Shown: positions 1 to 7,313, numbered from the stretch's first letter. The stretch is 64,000 nt of DNA from Rhodothermales bacterium (GCA_039944855.1 JBDUXZ010000022.1:1-64000); one strand, 5' to 3'. A program made the numbers and translations. The notes: generated by a model not told the origin, from the letters alone.

Positions 1-134
1 CTGGCGGAGACCTGAGAGATCTAGGAAGGTGGCGCTGCGCTCTTGGAGCCGCGTCGTGCCTTCGTACGACGCCGGACCCCGTACGCCTTTGTGAAATCGA
101 ACCGTGCCTCTTGACAAACCACCTTGTTATGGGG
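1..134. other. left edge, no gene seen
   Basis: No supported gene. The stretch begins just past the last recognisable cassette-end box of the left array (135-141). The sequence beyond that box does not match the other attC sites, so the array either ends here or the attC was cut by another event. Confidence 0.4.
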
Positions 135-157
135 GTTCTGCCGCCGGAGCTCCGGTA

Positions 158-718
158 CTACGGCCGGATCTGGAAGGGTGGCGTGAACAGCGTGTCCCGC
201 CTCGCTTGCCCAGACGCCGCTCGCTCCGGACGCCCGCTTCCGGCCACTTCCACCGGGCGCACCACGTCGGACAGCCGGTACGTCCCGGGTGGGAGCGCAT
301 CGCTCAGCCGTACCGCGTACCGCGCGGTGTTGCTCGCCTCCACCCGGTATGCGATGTCGGGGCAGAAGGGGATCGCTCCCACACGCCGATCCTCCTCGCT
401 GAGGTAGACGTACTCCTCCCGCACCGGCACCCACGCCGGCCCTTCCAGCCGCTCCAGCCGGGCCCCGCACAGGTTGTACTCCAAGGGCTCGGCTGCGAAC
501 AGGAGGAGCGCGAGGGAATCACCGGGGGCGTAAGCGCTCTCGTCGGTGGCGAGCGAGGTCTCTCGCGGAGTGGGCAGTGCGAGGTCTGCCGTGTCGGGAG
601 TGGGGGCCTCCTGCCTCGACGGCTCCCCGGAGGAGCGGGTTGCCGGAGGGGTTTCAGGCGGCCTTGCCTGGCAGGCAAGGCCGAAAGCGAAAGTGATTAG
701 GAGCGCAGCACGTAACAT
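158..718 (-). CDS. cassette-encoded lipoprotein (left cassette 6)
   Basis: A 186-residue exported lipoprotein of unknown role. The N-terminus MLRAALLITFAFGLAC is a short hydrophobic signal ending in a lipobox-like LAC. A Pro/Glu/Thr-rich linker follows (about 17-55), then a beta-rich domain with two Cys (near LCGARLERL and IPFCPDIAYRV) and a GTYRLSDVVRPVEV segment. Its layout resembles the lipoprotein at 2639-3130, which also has two Cys and a TYRLVWSV segment, so the two may be paralogues. The gene lies within a cassette bounded by GTTCTGC upstream and GCAGAAC downstream. Confidence 0.7.
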   Translation of the reverse strand: MLRAALLITFAFGLACQARPPETPPATRSSGEPSRQEAPTPDTADLALPTPRETSLATDESAYAPGDSLALLLFAAEPLEYNLCGARLERLEGPAWVPVREEYVYLSEEDRRVGAIPFCPDIAYRVEASNTARYAVRLSDALPPGTYRLSDVVRPVEVAGSGRPERAASGQARRDTLFTPPFQIRP

Positions 719-749
719 GAGGCCAGCAGGAACGGCAAGGTTCGAGGCG

Positions 750-871
750 GCAGAACAGGATAGCGTTCAGCCGCACCGGGCGGTAGAACCTGAACGGGGG
801 TAAAGTAGGCGCCGACGTCGAGACAGGCAAAGCCGTGGAGCCCGGTGTCGGCCTGGGACGCGGGGTTAGGC
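750..871 (-). repeat. attC-like site after left cassette 5
   Basis: Read on the minus strand it begins with R'' GCCTAAC and ends with R' GTTCTGC (the start of cassette 6). Inside are GCCGACACCGGG near the left arm and CCCGGTGCGG near the right arm, which can pair. The loop carries TTTG, 20 bases, then TACTTTAC, a possible promoter facing cassette 6. It belongs to the same subfamily as the sites at 3218-3340 and 8813-8935. Confidence 0.8.
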
Positions 872-891
872 AGAAGCGGGTGGCAGAGGCC

Positions 892-1275
892 TTAATCTTG
901 CTCAAGCTGAGCTGTCAAACGAACGGTCCGAGGACCGCAGTCGTCGCCACGGACTCGGACGCCTTCGCGTGTCCACGTCTGATAACCCTCCTTCTCCACT
1001 CTCACATCGTAGGTGCCGGTCCGCTCGTAAGCACCCCCTAACAGGAACTCTTGGTTGTCGGCGTTGATGCCAATGACGATGAGGGAATCGGAGTAAGCGC
1101 CTTCGGTCACGACGCCGGTCGCCCCTTCGGCAGCGGGCTCGCCCGTAGCGGCGTCGATCACTTCGACCTCTATGGCAGGCTCCGCTTCAGCCGTACAGTT
1201 GCCGGACTGGATCGCGTCACACCCCGCGCTGAGGAGCACAAACGCAAGCGGAAAGAGTGAGATGAGCGTACGCAT
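892..1275 (-). CDS. cassette-encoded lipoprotein (left cassette 5)
   Basis: A 127-residue lipoprotein. The signal peptide MRTLISLFPLAFVLLSAGC ends in a clear lipobox (LSAGC). The mature part (IEVEVIDAATGEPAAEGATGVV ... GTYDVRVEKEGYQTWTREGV) reads like a carboxypeptidase-regulatory or transthyretin-like beta-sandwich, a common module in Bacteroidota envelope proteins. Two further Cys (NCTAEAE and DDCGPRTV) could form a disulfide. The precise role is unknown. The gene sits alone in its cassette, between GTTAGGC and GCCTAAC. Confidence 0.75.
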   Translation of the reverse strand: MRTLISLFPLAFVLLSAGCDAIQSGNCTAEAEPAIEVEVIDAATGEPAAEGATGVVTEGAYSDSLIVIGINADNQEFLLGGAYERTGTYDVRVEKEGYQTWTREGVRVRGDDCGPRTVRLTAQLEQD

Positions 1276-1350
1276 GGCTTGGGGTAGCTATCGGAAGGCA
1301 GGACCGGCGAAGTGGGAGTATCTAGTCAAGGCACTCCGCTTGGCGCTTCT

Positions 1351-1471
1351 GCCTAACAGTGTGGCGCTTCACCCGCCGCAACACGGGACGGGCAGGCAGG
1401 GCAAAGTAGGCGGTGATGGTGAGGGACGCAAACGGGTCGAGGTGCGGTCGGCGTGGGAGGGCGGGTTAGCC
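1351..1471 (-). repeat. attC-like site after left cassette 4
   Basis: A 121-bp site. Read on the minus strand: R'' GGCTAAC, CCGCCC, inner arm CCGACCGCACC, loop, TTGCGGCGGGTGAAG, R' GTTAGGC. It is nearly the same as the sites at 8143-8263 and 9599-9719 in the right array, and of identical length. The loop has TTTG, 20 bases, then TACTTTGCC, a possible promoter for cassette 5. Confidence 0.88.
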
Positions 1472-1506
1472 GACACCCCAGCGCGGCCCCCCCCCGCCCC
1501 GCGCTC

Positions 1507-2061
1507 TCACCGGAGCGACGTGCGGAGCCCGACGCCGAGGGCGAGCCCGCTGAGCCCGTCCGGGCCTCCCGGCGAGACGCTGTGGGCGTAAGTCGCCGCT
1601 AGCCGGAGCCCGAGCCGGCCCGTCAGCACGGCCGTCAGCCCCACCTCCGGCCCCACGCCAAGGAACAGGCCCGTGCCGACGCAGGCGTCCCCGCCGTCGC
1701 AGTCCAACGCGTCCGTCGTGCCGGCCGCCACCGCAGCGCCGAGGTCGTAGCGCACGCGCGGGAGCAGCGCACCGCCGTAGCGGAGGGCGGCCGAACCTCG
1801 GACGAGGCGGTCGACGGAGGCGTCGAGGTGGCCGCTGGGCGTGTGCGTCTCGACTGACCGAAGGGCGGCGTCCACGCCGAAGTCGTACCCGAAGCCCGCA
1901 GCGCTGGCGCGCCCGGCGCGGACCCCGACCGTGGGCGTGGGCTCGCCGAGCACCCACGCTACGCCGGCGCTCGGCTCGACGAAGAAGCTAGCCGGGGCTT
2001 GGGCCGCTGCGGTCGGCAGGAGGGCCGCGAGAAGGGCCGCGCCGAGGAAGGCGGTGCGCAT
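1507..2061 (-). CDS. cassette-encoded outer-membrane beta-barrel-like protein (left cassette 4)
   Basis: A 184-residue protein with a signal peptide (MRTAFLGAALLAALLPTAAAQA, cut likely after AQA). Alternating hydrophobic/Gly-rich strands follow (FFVEPSAGVAWVLGE, VGVRAGRASAAGFGYDFGVDAALRSVE, RYGGALLPRVRYDLGAAVAAG, LGLRLAATYAHSVSP), ending in LALGVGLRTSLR. The pattern fits a small OmpA/OprF-type outer-membrane barrel of about eight strands. This is a family resemblance only; no substrate can be inferred. The cassette runs from GTTAGCC just upstream of the gene to GGCTAAC just downstream. Confidence 0.7.
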   Translation of the reverse strand: MRTAFLGAALLAALLPTAAAQAPASFFVEPSAGVAWVLGEPTPTVGVRAGRASAAGFGYDFGVDAALRSVETHTPSGHLDASVDRLVRGSAALRYGGALLPRVRYDLGAAVAAGTTDALDCDGGDACVGTGLFLGVGPEVGLTAVLTGRLGLRLAATYAHSVSPGGPDGLSGLALGVGLRTSLR

Positions 2062-2072
2062 GAGAGGGTGCT

Positions 2073-2203
2073 GGCTAACAGAGTTGCCGTTCAGCCGCCT
2101 TTGGCTGGCGGCACGGGGGATGTGACGAGCGATGATAGCGCGGGCCTCACACCGGAGCTGAGAACGCTCGCGACAAAGGTCGGCCTGCAGTGGCGGGTTC
2201 TAC
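2073..2203 (-). repeat. attC-like site after left cassette 3
   Basis: A 131-bp site, the longest in the window. On the minus strand R'' is GTAGAAC (its TAG is the stop codon of the gene) and R' is GTTAGCC. The left arm has CAGGCCGACC and the right end GGCGGCTGAACGGCAACTCT. It lacks the clear TTG-N20-TA promoter pattern of most other sites. Confidence 0.7.
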
Positions 2204-2487
2204 GGCGTCGCCTCGTCGATTCGGGATAGGAACCGCTCGACCCTCGCTATGAGCTCGTCCGGACCAAAGTAGACCGAGTGCTGGCTCCGCACGGTCGGGT
2301 CTGGCTCGTAGTAGTCGAGGTCCAAAGTCAAGTCGTCAAGGGCTGCTTGCACTGGCTCAGCGAGGCTCTGATACTCGGCCTCGTCGTTGAACTCGAGTTC
2401 CTCGGCCGCAGCCAGCGCAGGTCCGAGTCGCCTGGGGTCTCGCTGCGCGGCCCGGAGTAGTTCAACGACGTAGCCGAAGGATGGCAT
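2200..2487 (-). CDS. cassette-encoded hypothetical protein (left cassette 3)
   Basis: A 95-residue soluble acidic protein starting MPSFGYVVELLRAAQRD. I chose this ATG because a longer reading would begin with TTG inside the recombination box GTTCTAC. The sequence is mainly helical (LAAAEELEFNDEAEYQSLAEPVQAALDDLTLDLDYYEPDP), ending in ELIARVERFLSRIDEATP. It has no signal peptide, unlike most neighbouring cassette products. I do not recognise the family. The stop codon overlaps the R'' box of its attC. Confidence 0.6.
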   Translation of the reverse strand: MPSFGYVVELLRAAQRDPRRLGPALAAAEELEFNDEAEYQSLAEPVQAALDDLTLDLDYYEPDPTVRSQHSVYFGPDELIARVERFLSRIDEATP

Positions 2488-2502
2488 AGCGGTAGCAGCG
2501 CC

Positions 2503-2625
2503 GTAGAACAATTTGGCCGTTCAGCCGCCGACGCGGCGCAAACGGGTGAGCGAGCAACTTAGAGAGTGACGGTGAGGAAGGCAAGACCGTCGAGCGGCAG
2601 GTCGGCCTGCGACGGCGGGTTCTGC
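2503..2625 (-). repeat. attC-like site after left cassette 2
   Basis: A 123-bp site. On the minus strand R'' is GCAGAAC, followed by CCGCCGTCGCAGGCCGACC. The right end is GTCGGCGGCTGAACGGCC and R' is GTTCTAC. The loop has CTTG, 20 bases, then TAAGTTGC, a possible promoter toward cassette 3. Confidence 0.78.
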
Positions 2626-2638
2626 CGCCGGAGCCAAC

Positions 2639-3130
2639 TCAGTTGCCGTCCTCCACCGACAACTCGAACTCGTTCGAGATCGCTCGCCGACGGTCGCCTC
2701 GCTCCTCCACGCTCCAGACCAGACGGTACGTTCCCTCTACGCCATCCGCGTCCCACTCCGGAACGACGTTGCTGCCCGGGAGTCCGGCGCGTGGAGTGAA
2801 CTCGTAGCGGTACGTATCGCCTGGGGCGACCGGCGTCAGTGGCGATTGGCACAGGGCTACGACGGGGTTGTAGACGTTGACCCACTCCTCCCCGACCCGC
2901 TTCTCGATGGAAGGCGGCGCAGGGCCCCCACACCCGTGGAGGTACGCCGTGCGGCCGGATACGTTGACGTAGGTAAAGGCGAGCGAGAGCTCCACGATGC
3001 GGTCAGCGACGCGGGCGGTGTACGCTTCGGCGTCGGTCCGGATGCGGGCGGGGTCGGCGTCCCCAGCGGAGAAGGTGTCGCACGCGGCGAGGGGGAGGAG
3101 TAGAGCGAGGGTCAACAGGAGGCGCATCAT
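2639..3130 (-). CDS. cassette-encoded lipoprotein (left cassette 2)
   Basis: A 163-residue lipoprotein: signal MMRLLLTLALLLPLAAC with lipobox LAAC. Upstream in-frame codons lie in the attC/leader and give no plausible signal peptide, so the MM start (3130, or the second Met at 3127) is preferred. The mature part looks like an immunoglobulin-like beta-sandwich (AYLHGCGGPAPPSIEKRVG, EEWVNVYNPVVALCQSPL, GDTYRYEFTPRAG, GTYRLVWSVEERG) with paired Cys. It resembles the lipoprotein at 158-718 in layout. Function unknown. Confidence 0.75.
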   Translation of the reverse strand: MMRLLLTLALLLPLAACDTFSAGDADPARIRTDAEAYTARVADRIVELSLAFTYVNVSGRTAYLHGCGGPAPPSIEKRVGEEWVNVYNPVVALCQSPLTPVAPGDTYRYEFTPRAGLPGSNVVPEWDADGVEGTYRLVWSVEERGDRRRAISNEFELSVEDGN

Positions 3131-3217
3131 AGACGGAGCAGGAAGGTTTGGAGTCGGCCAGTAAGCTCTGGAACTGCTCATATGAGGGCAAGGCAGAAAG
3201 GCGTGACTGCGAAGGCG

Positions 3218-3340
3218 GCAGAACATGAGGCCGCTCACCCGCGCCGGGCAGCGCGACCGTTGACAGTGGCAAAGTAGACGCCGACGTTCAGACGAGCAAA
3301 ACCGTGGAGCCCGGTGTCGGCGTGCTGCGGCGGGTTATGA
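3218..3340 (-). repeat. attC-like site after left cassette 1
   Basis: A 123-bp site. On the minus strand: R'' TCATAAC (overlapping the gene's TAA), CCGCCGCAGCACGCCGACACCGGG, loop, GCCCGGCGCGGGTGAGCGG, R' GTTCTGC. The loop has TTTG, 20 bases, then TACTTTGCC, a possible promoter. R'' departs from the integron consensus RYYYAAC but is exactly complementary to its own cassette start GTTATGA at 4074-4080. Confidence 0.8.
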
Positions 3341-4063
3341 TGCCCGGCGGGCGATCACCATGCTGAACTCGTGCGAGTACCCGTCGATGCATGAGCCGTC
3401 GTACACCATGCGGCTGGAGACTCGGACCTCCACGTCGTAGCCCCCGAGCGTGCCCCGCTCCCCCTGTAAGAGGCGGATGCGCGAGCCGTCGTGCTCAACG
3501 ATAGCGCGGTATGCCGTTGCGGTACCGCACCCCACCTCGGCCTCACGCCCTGTATCTTCGAAGCGGAGCCCCCATCCGTCGGGGAGAAGCAGAACCTCGT
3601 CGAGCCCGGTTCCGGAATCGTCGGTGCCGGGGAGGGCGGCGACGCTCACGCCGTAGAAGGCGAGGCCTTCGTCGTCGCTCACCCGGAGGGCGGTAGGATT
3701 GGGGAAGACGAGGCCGTAGAAGATGGCGTCGGCCTCAAACCGGTAGCGCTGGCCGACATCGAGGGGAAGTTCCGCCGCGCTCACGCCGACGTTGACGAGG
3801 TGGAGGGCGTGGTCGGGGAGGTCAAGGGCAACGAACCGGGTGAGTCCCTCGCCGAATCCATAGGAGGAGTCGGCCTTGGCGACGACTTCGGCTTCCATTT
3901 CCCACCCGCACTCGGGATCACATATGAAGCTGGGGCGGGCCGAGAAGAAGAAGTTTTGCTCGGCCCTTGGGTAGGGTTCGTCGCCGAAAACAGAGCACGA
4001 GGAGAGGACAGTGGCTGAAAGCAACAAGCCGATGACGCAGAAGATGCTCTTCATGTGGCGCAT
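3335..4063 (-). CDS. cassette-encoded lipoprotein (left cassette 1)
   Basis: A 242-residue lipoprotein in the leader-proximal position of the left array. The signal is MRHMKSIFCVIGLLLSATVLSSC (lipobox LSSC). The mature protein is beta-rich and acidic, with a Cys pair early (FICDPECGWEMEAEVV) and another later (EVGCGTATAYRAIVEH ... DGSCIDGYSH). I do not recognise the family. It starts 11 bases inside the cassette border, so transcription from the leader promoter (4227-4255) would reach it first. Confidence 0.7.
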   Translation of the reverse strand: MRHMKSIFCVIGLLLSATVLSSCSVFGDEPYPRAEQNFFFSARPSFICDPECGWEMEAEVVAKADSSYGFGEGLTRFVALDLPDHALHLVNVGVSAAELPLDVGQRYRFEADAIFYGLVFPNPTALRVSDDEGLAFYGVSVAALPGTDDSGTGLDEVLLLPDGWGLRFEDTGREAEVGCGTATAYRAIVEHDGSRIRLLQGERGTLGGYDVEVRVSSRMVYDGSCIDGYSHEFSMVIARRAS

Positions 4064-4079
4064 TGGGAGTGCATCATAA

Positions 4080-4303
4080 CCCCTGCTTAGGTGCCCTGTG
4101 GGCGTGTTGTAACGCGCCCTCTGGCCGCATAAGCAACACGGGGAGGCTACGGGGAGCGGCGGTCCGTGTCTTACGAGGTACGCCCCGGAGGGCCACCTAC
4201 GCCGCTATAGGGCCGCCTTGCGCCGACAAGATAAGCGCCCGGGCCCGGATCGCAACCCGCCCGCGCCCTGCGCAAATGCGCCCGCCGGCCGCATAAGCGA
4301 CAC
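4080..4303 (-). repeat. left copy of 224-bp leader / attI-like element
   Basis: Its reverse complement aligns end to end without gaps to 7401-7624; a hand count gives about 24 differences in 224. It ends at the G of GTTATGA, exactly where the left array begins. It contains two related 26-bp segments starting GTGTYGCTTATGCGGCC (positions 4278-4303 and about 4113-4139). These resemble the direct integrase-binding repeats of attI sites by arrangement, not by sequence. It also holds a promoter candidate and arms CGTGTTG...CAACACG. Its role as an insertion site is inference. Confidence 0.75.
4227..4255 (-). promoter_or_regulatory. promoter candidate in left leader
   Basis: On the minus strand TTG, 19 bases, then TATCTTG. 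This approximates the Bacteroidota pattern TTTG / TAnnTTTG and is conserved at the same place in the other leader (7449-7477). It would transcribe into left cassette 1. Confidence 0.5.
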
Positions 4304-4805
4304 GCTCGATCGCGTGATCGAGCGCGCGCCCGATCTCAACCGCCAACAACCTCGCCCTGGACCCATGGAGCCGGCCGCCGCCATCGTCGGAGATCCCGTC
4401 CGAGACGTCGTCGAAGAGCCTCGAGAGCCGTGCGCCGTCGGAGGCCGAGCCAAAGGGAGGGCCCACGAAGTCGCTCGACCGGCTCCGCCTTACCGGCTCC
4501 GCCTTACCGGCTCGTCCCTGATCCTACCGCACGGAGCAGACTTACTCGGGGGCTACAGGGGGGAGCGAACCGTGTACAATTTACACGGAGCAGCGGCGGG
4601 GTGCGATCTGCAACCTACTCCGGGCCGCTACAAGATCCCGCCGCCGTCCTGCTCGCCGGACATAGCTGGGGTCCGTTGCACGAGGGGTAGATGGTGCTCA
4701 AAGCACATCGCTTGGTCGATCGACGTCCTACGAGGTTCTTCCTGGCGTTCAGTTTATACCCGGTACTAGAGCCCTTTCTATCAAAGGGATGCGCCCTTCA
4801 AGGTT
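4304..4805. other. intergenic stretch between left leader and recombinase
   Basis: No gene supported. It holds tandem repeats of ACCGGCTCCGCCTT (4478-4491, 4492-4505, partial to 4514) and a 19-base inverted repeat CCGTGTACAATTTACACGG (4570-4588, 7-base arms) that could be an operator or a weak hairpin. Just past the recombinase stop, AAGGG/CCCTT arms make a weak hairpin. Confidence 0.5.
4570..4588. promoter_or_regulatory. 19-bp inverted repeat
   Basis: CCGTGTA and TACACGG arms flank CAATT. Symmetric, AT-centred and isolated in a gene-free stretch, so a protein-binding site is possible. Nothing ties it to a particular regulator. Confidence 0.3.
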
Positions 4806-5924
4806 TTAATCGTACGGCACGTCGAGGCGGGAGGCCGCCTGCTCCTTCGCCCGCTCCCCGCGCCGGTCGTACCCCGCCGTCGTCGTCGGGCTCGCGTGGC
4901 CGGCGAGCTGTTGCGCCACGGAGAGGTCGGCCCCCTCGTCGAGGAGGTCGCCGACGTAGCTCCGCCGGAGGTCGTGGGGGCTGAAGGCGGCGACGCCGGC
5001 CTCGGCCGCCCGCGTCCGGAGCACGTGGTAGACCGCCTGCCCCGTGAGGGCGTCGGCCGCTCGGTCGAGCGCGCCCCCCCGCCTGGCGCGCACGAACAGG
5101 GGGAGGTCGCCGTGGGGGGAATCCGCAGCCCCCGACACCTTATATATAGGCGAGGGGGGAGGGGTGCCTCCCGCAGCGGCCGTCGCTACCCCCTCGTCGT
5201 CCGTCGTCGCGTCGCCCCCGGCGCTCTGCAGCCGTACGTCCAGGTAGTCCCGGAGCGCGTGGAACGCCCCCGGCGGGATCGGCACGACGCGCTCCTTGTT
5301 CCCCTTCCCGCGCACGAGCACGCGCCGCTGTGCGAGGTCGAGGTCGCCGACGGCGAGTCCGGCGAGCTCCTCCCGCCGGAGCCCGCACCCGTACCCGAGC
5401 GCGACGAGGGCGGCGTCCCGCCGCCCCTTCGCTGTCACGACCGCCGGCGCACCCTTCCTCGGCGGGGTAGGACGGAGGCACGCCTCGATGAGGGCGCGGA
5501 GCTCGGCCCGCGCGAGGGAGCGCCCCGTCGCCTGGCTCGCCCGCTGGCCCTTCACCGCGCGTACGGCCGCGGCGCGGTGGTAATGGTCGGTCTCCATGAG
5601 CCCGAGCTCCCACGCCTCGCGGAGCACGCCGCGGAGCGCCGAGAGCATCTTGTTCACGGTGGAGTACTTGTAGCGCTCGGCGAGCGCGGCGCGGATGGCC
5701 TTCGCGTGCTCGGCCCGGAGCCGCTCCCACGGGAACGCCTCGGGCTCCGGGGGCGGATCGGCGTCGGGCACGCAGACCGAGGCGATGGTTCGGAGCGCGC
5801 CGCGCATGGTGCGGCGGCTCCCCGGCGCGAGGCGGGCGAGGTAGACCGTGGCGGGGTCAGGGCCGCGGCGGCGCTCGACCTCGATAGTGAGGGCGGCGGA
5901 GTTGGCAGGGGTGAGTTCGTTCAT
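4806..5924 (-). CDS. tyrosine recombinase (XerC/phage-integrase type) between the two arrays
   Basis: A 372-residue site-specific recombinase. The N-terminal part (about 20-125) fits a SAM-like core-binding domain. The catalytic domain has all expected residues: R183 (GCGLRREEL), K207 (GKGNK), H317 and R320 (SPHDLRR), H343 (LAGHAS) and nucleophile Y352 (GYDRR). An unusual linker of about 40 residues rich in Gly/Ala/Pro/Asp (about 233-272) separates the beta-hairpin Lys region from the rest. I do not see the extra motif between the Arg and HxxR boxes that marks integron integrases (IntI). It lies between two inverted leaders and two divergent cassette arrays, so it may act on them; that is inference. 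The ATG is preceded within 3 bp by a palindrome and has no obvious ribosome site. Confidence 0.88.
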   Translation of the reverse strand: MNELTPANSAALTIEVERRRGPDPATVYLARLAPGSRRTMRGALRTIASVCVPDADPPPEPEAFPWERLRAEHAKAIRAALAERYKYSTVNKMLSALRGVLREAWELGLMETDHYHRAAAVRAVKGQRASQATGRSLARAELRALIEACLRPTPPRKGAPAVVTAKGRRDAALVALGYGCGLRREELAGLAVGDLDLAQRRVLVRGKGNKERVVPIPPGAFHALRDYLDVRLQSAGGDATTDDEGVATAAAGGTPPPSPIYKVSGAADSPHGDLPLFVRARRGGALDRAADALTGQAVYHVLRTRAAEAGVAAFSPHDLRRSYVGDLLDEGADLSVAQQLAGHASPTTTAGYDRRGERAKEQAASRLDVPYD

Positions 5925-6618
5925 TCCGTTATTGCATAACGTTCGTCCTCTTCACATCGATGACACACGGGAGACTCGGTCTGCGGCGACATCGGGTGAG
6001 GTGAAGGTACAACTGCTGAGAAGGTTCATTCTCATACATTATAATGACCCCGATCGGACCGCTCTCCAGGACGCCCTCGAACCCCAAGACCCCGCCGAAT
6101 CGAGCCCACTCCAGCGGGCTCCTCACGTCGCCCCCGCGTCGGCCCCGCCCTCTCCGGGCTCGCCTTCCCGGGCTCGCCCCGGGGGACCACGACGACATCC
6201 TCGGCGCGATGCGCCGGGCCTCCGACCGCGAGCGCCTCCGGAAGGAGCTGCGCTCATCGTCGCGTTCGCTGGCGACTCGTTTCACGGAGCGTGCGGACTC
6301 GCAACGCGATCTCGGCCGACTCGCATCATCGCCGGGGGGAAGCGCAAGCGCCGGGCGTAGACTCGGCCATCGTGACGACGCGGTACGGCATCGGGCGTCG
6401 TCGCAGGCTCGACGGCAGCGCTGTCGCCGTAGCCCTCTCTACCCGTGCGCTTAGCTCCCGCTCGTTGCGCCATACCCCAGTCCCTCCTCGCGCTGCCCGT
6501 CGCGATCCTCTTTATTGCGACGGGATGCCGGACCGCGGTGCCCGGCGGCATGGCCCGTTACTCCGAGCGCGCTCCACGCGTCTCTACCGGTGACCTGCGC
6601 GCCCACCGTTCCCATCCT
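5925..6618. other. intergenic stretch upstream of the recombinase
   Basis: No convincing gene. Readable frames here are Arg/Ser/Pro-rich and look like GC-driven noise. An AT-rich spot with the 10-base palindrome CATTATAATG lies at 6037-6046. GTTGCGC at 6465-6471 could be a worn cassette-start box for the next gene, since the box after that gene is GCACAAC (6 of 7 complementary). Confidence 0.45.
5927..5941. promoter_or_regulatory. palindrome at the recombinase start
   Basis: CGTTATTGCATAACG: 6-base arms around TGC, starting 3 bp upstream of the recombinase ATG. The position suits an autoregulatory operator or translation-start cover. No matching regulator is identified. Confidence 0.35.
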
Positions 6619-7137
6619 ATGAACGCCCGCTCTCTTTCCCTCATCGCTACCGCCACGCTGTTCGCCATGAGCGGCTGTGCGCTCTTCGAAGAGGAGCGTG
6701 GGGCTATCGCTGAGGGGGACTACCGCGCCGCGGCCTCGTGGCGGACGCTCGGAGACAGCCTCTTCGACCCGGCGTACTCCAGTCGGTTCGAGGGGCACAC
6801 GCTGCGCTTCACCGACCCCGACGAGTTCGAAATCCGAACCGGCGACACGTCCGGGAGCGGCCGAGCCTCCGGGAACTACGTGGCGGGATTCGACGCGGGC
6901 GGGTCCTTCGTGGAGCTCCGCGTGGAGGAGTCCTCGTCGGGGTTCTACCCCGTGGGAGATCGGATGCACCTCAACTACGAGGTGGTCGAGGAGCTTCCGG
7001 CGACCGTGGGACACGTCCAGATTGAAGAGCGCGGGGTCGTGCTCTGGGACGGCGGCGCCGCTGATGTGCAGGACGCGGACGGGGACGGCGATGAGTACGA
7101 GCGGTTCTTCTCCTGGTACCAGTTCGTACGGGAGTGA
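6619..7137 (+). CDS. lipoprotein, probable relic cassette gene
   Basis: A 172-residue lipoprotein: MNARSLSLIATATLFAMSGC ends in lipobox MSGC. The mature part is acidic and beta-rich, with RFEGHTLRFTDPDEFEI and YEVVEELPATVGHVQIEERG. It ends in an Asp-rich stretch (DVQDADGDGDEYER) that could bind calcium. Function unknown. It lies outside the right array, between the recombinase and the right leader, and is followed by a degraded attC-like site. It may be a cassette stranded upstream of the attI-like element. I chose the start because it gives the signal peptide. Confidence 0.65.
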   Translation: MNARSLSLIATATLFAMSGCALFEEERGAIAEGDYRAAASWRTLGDSLFDPAYSSRFEGHTLRFTDPDEFEIRTGDTSGSGRASGNYVAGFDAGGSFVELRVEESSSGFYPVGDRMHLNYEVVEELPATVGHVQIEERGVVLWDGGAADVQDADGDGDEYERFFSWYQFVRE

Positions 7138-7143
7138 TCCGGG

Positions 7144-7313
7144 CGGCACAACCCAGTGGTGCAGTCCGACCCCACGCTGCAAGGCTCGTACGCATCGGCG
7201 TCTATTTAGCCTCGCCTCTCCCCCGCTCCATACCAGGGTGGAGGGCATCGCTCTTCGCCGGCCAAACACCGAGAAGGGCCGCGGGCCGATCCGCGCAGAT
7301 CTGTACGTTAGCC
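7144..7313 (+). repeat. degenerate attC-like site
   Basis: GCACAAC, then GTCCGACCCCACGCTGCAAGG and CGGCGTCTATTTAGCC, match the left half and loop of the other attC sites (compare GGCGTCTACTTTGCC at 3218-3340). The right arm CCCGGYGCGG is missing. GTTAGCC at 7307-7313 is a possible end, but the length would then be unusually long. Confidence 0.4.

Larger units (their letters stand above)
135..4080 (-). mobile_element. left integron-like cassette array (six cassettes)
   Basis: Six one-gene cassettes, all read on the minus strand, with genes at 3335-4063, 2639-3130, 2200-2487, 1507-2061, 892-1275 and 158-718. Five full attC-like sites separate them. Every cassette starts with GTTNNNN and ends its gene beside the reverse complement of that same heptamer: GTTATGA/TCATAAC, GTTCTGC/GCAGAAC, GTTCTAC/GTAGAAC, GTTAGCC/GGCTAAC, GTTAGGC/GCCTAAC, GTTCTGC/GCAGAAC. 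This is the R'/R'' relation expected of integron cassettes that excise between G and TT. The array starts at the end of the leader at 4080-4303. Confidence 0.85.

Noticed and set aside
4806-5924. Calling the recombinase an integron integrase (intI)
   Set aside because: The IntI-specific segment between the Arg box and HxxR box is not present; only position next to cassettes supports it.
6044-6454. 136-codon plus-strand frame upstream of the stranded cassette
   Set aside because: Composition (Ser/Arg/Pro) is noise-like, no ribosome site, and alternative frames are equally open.
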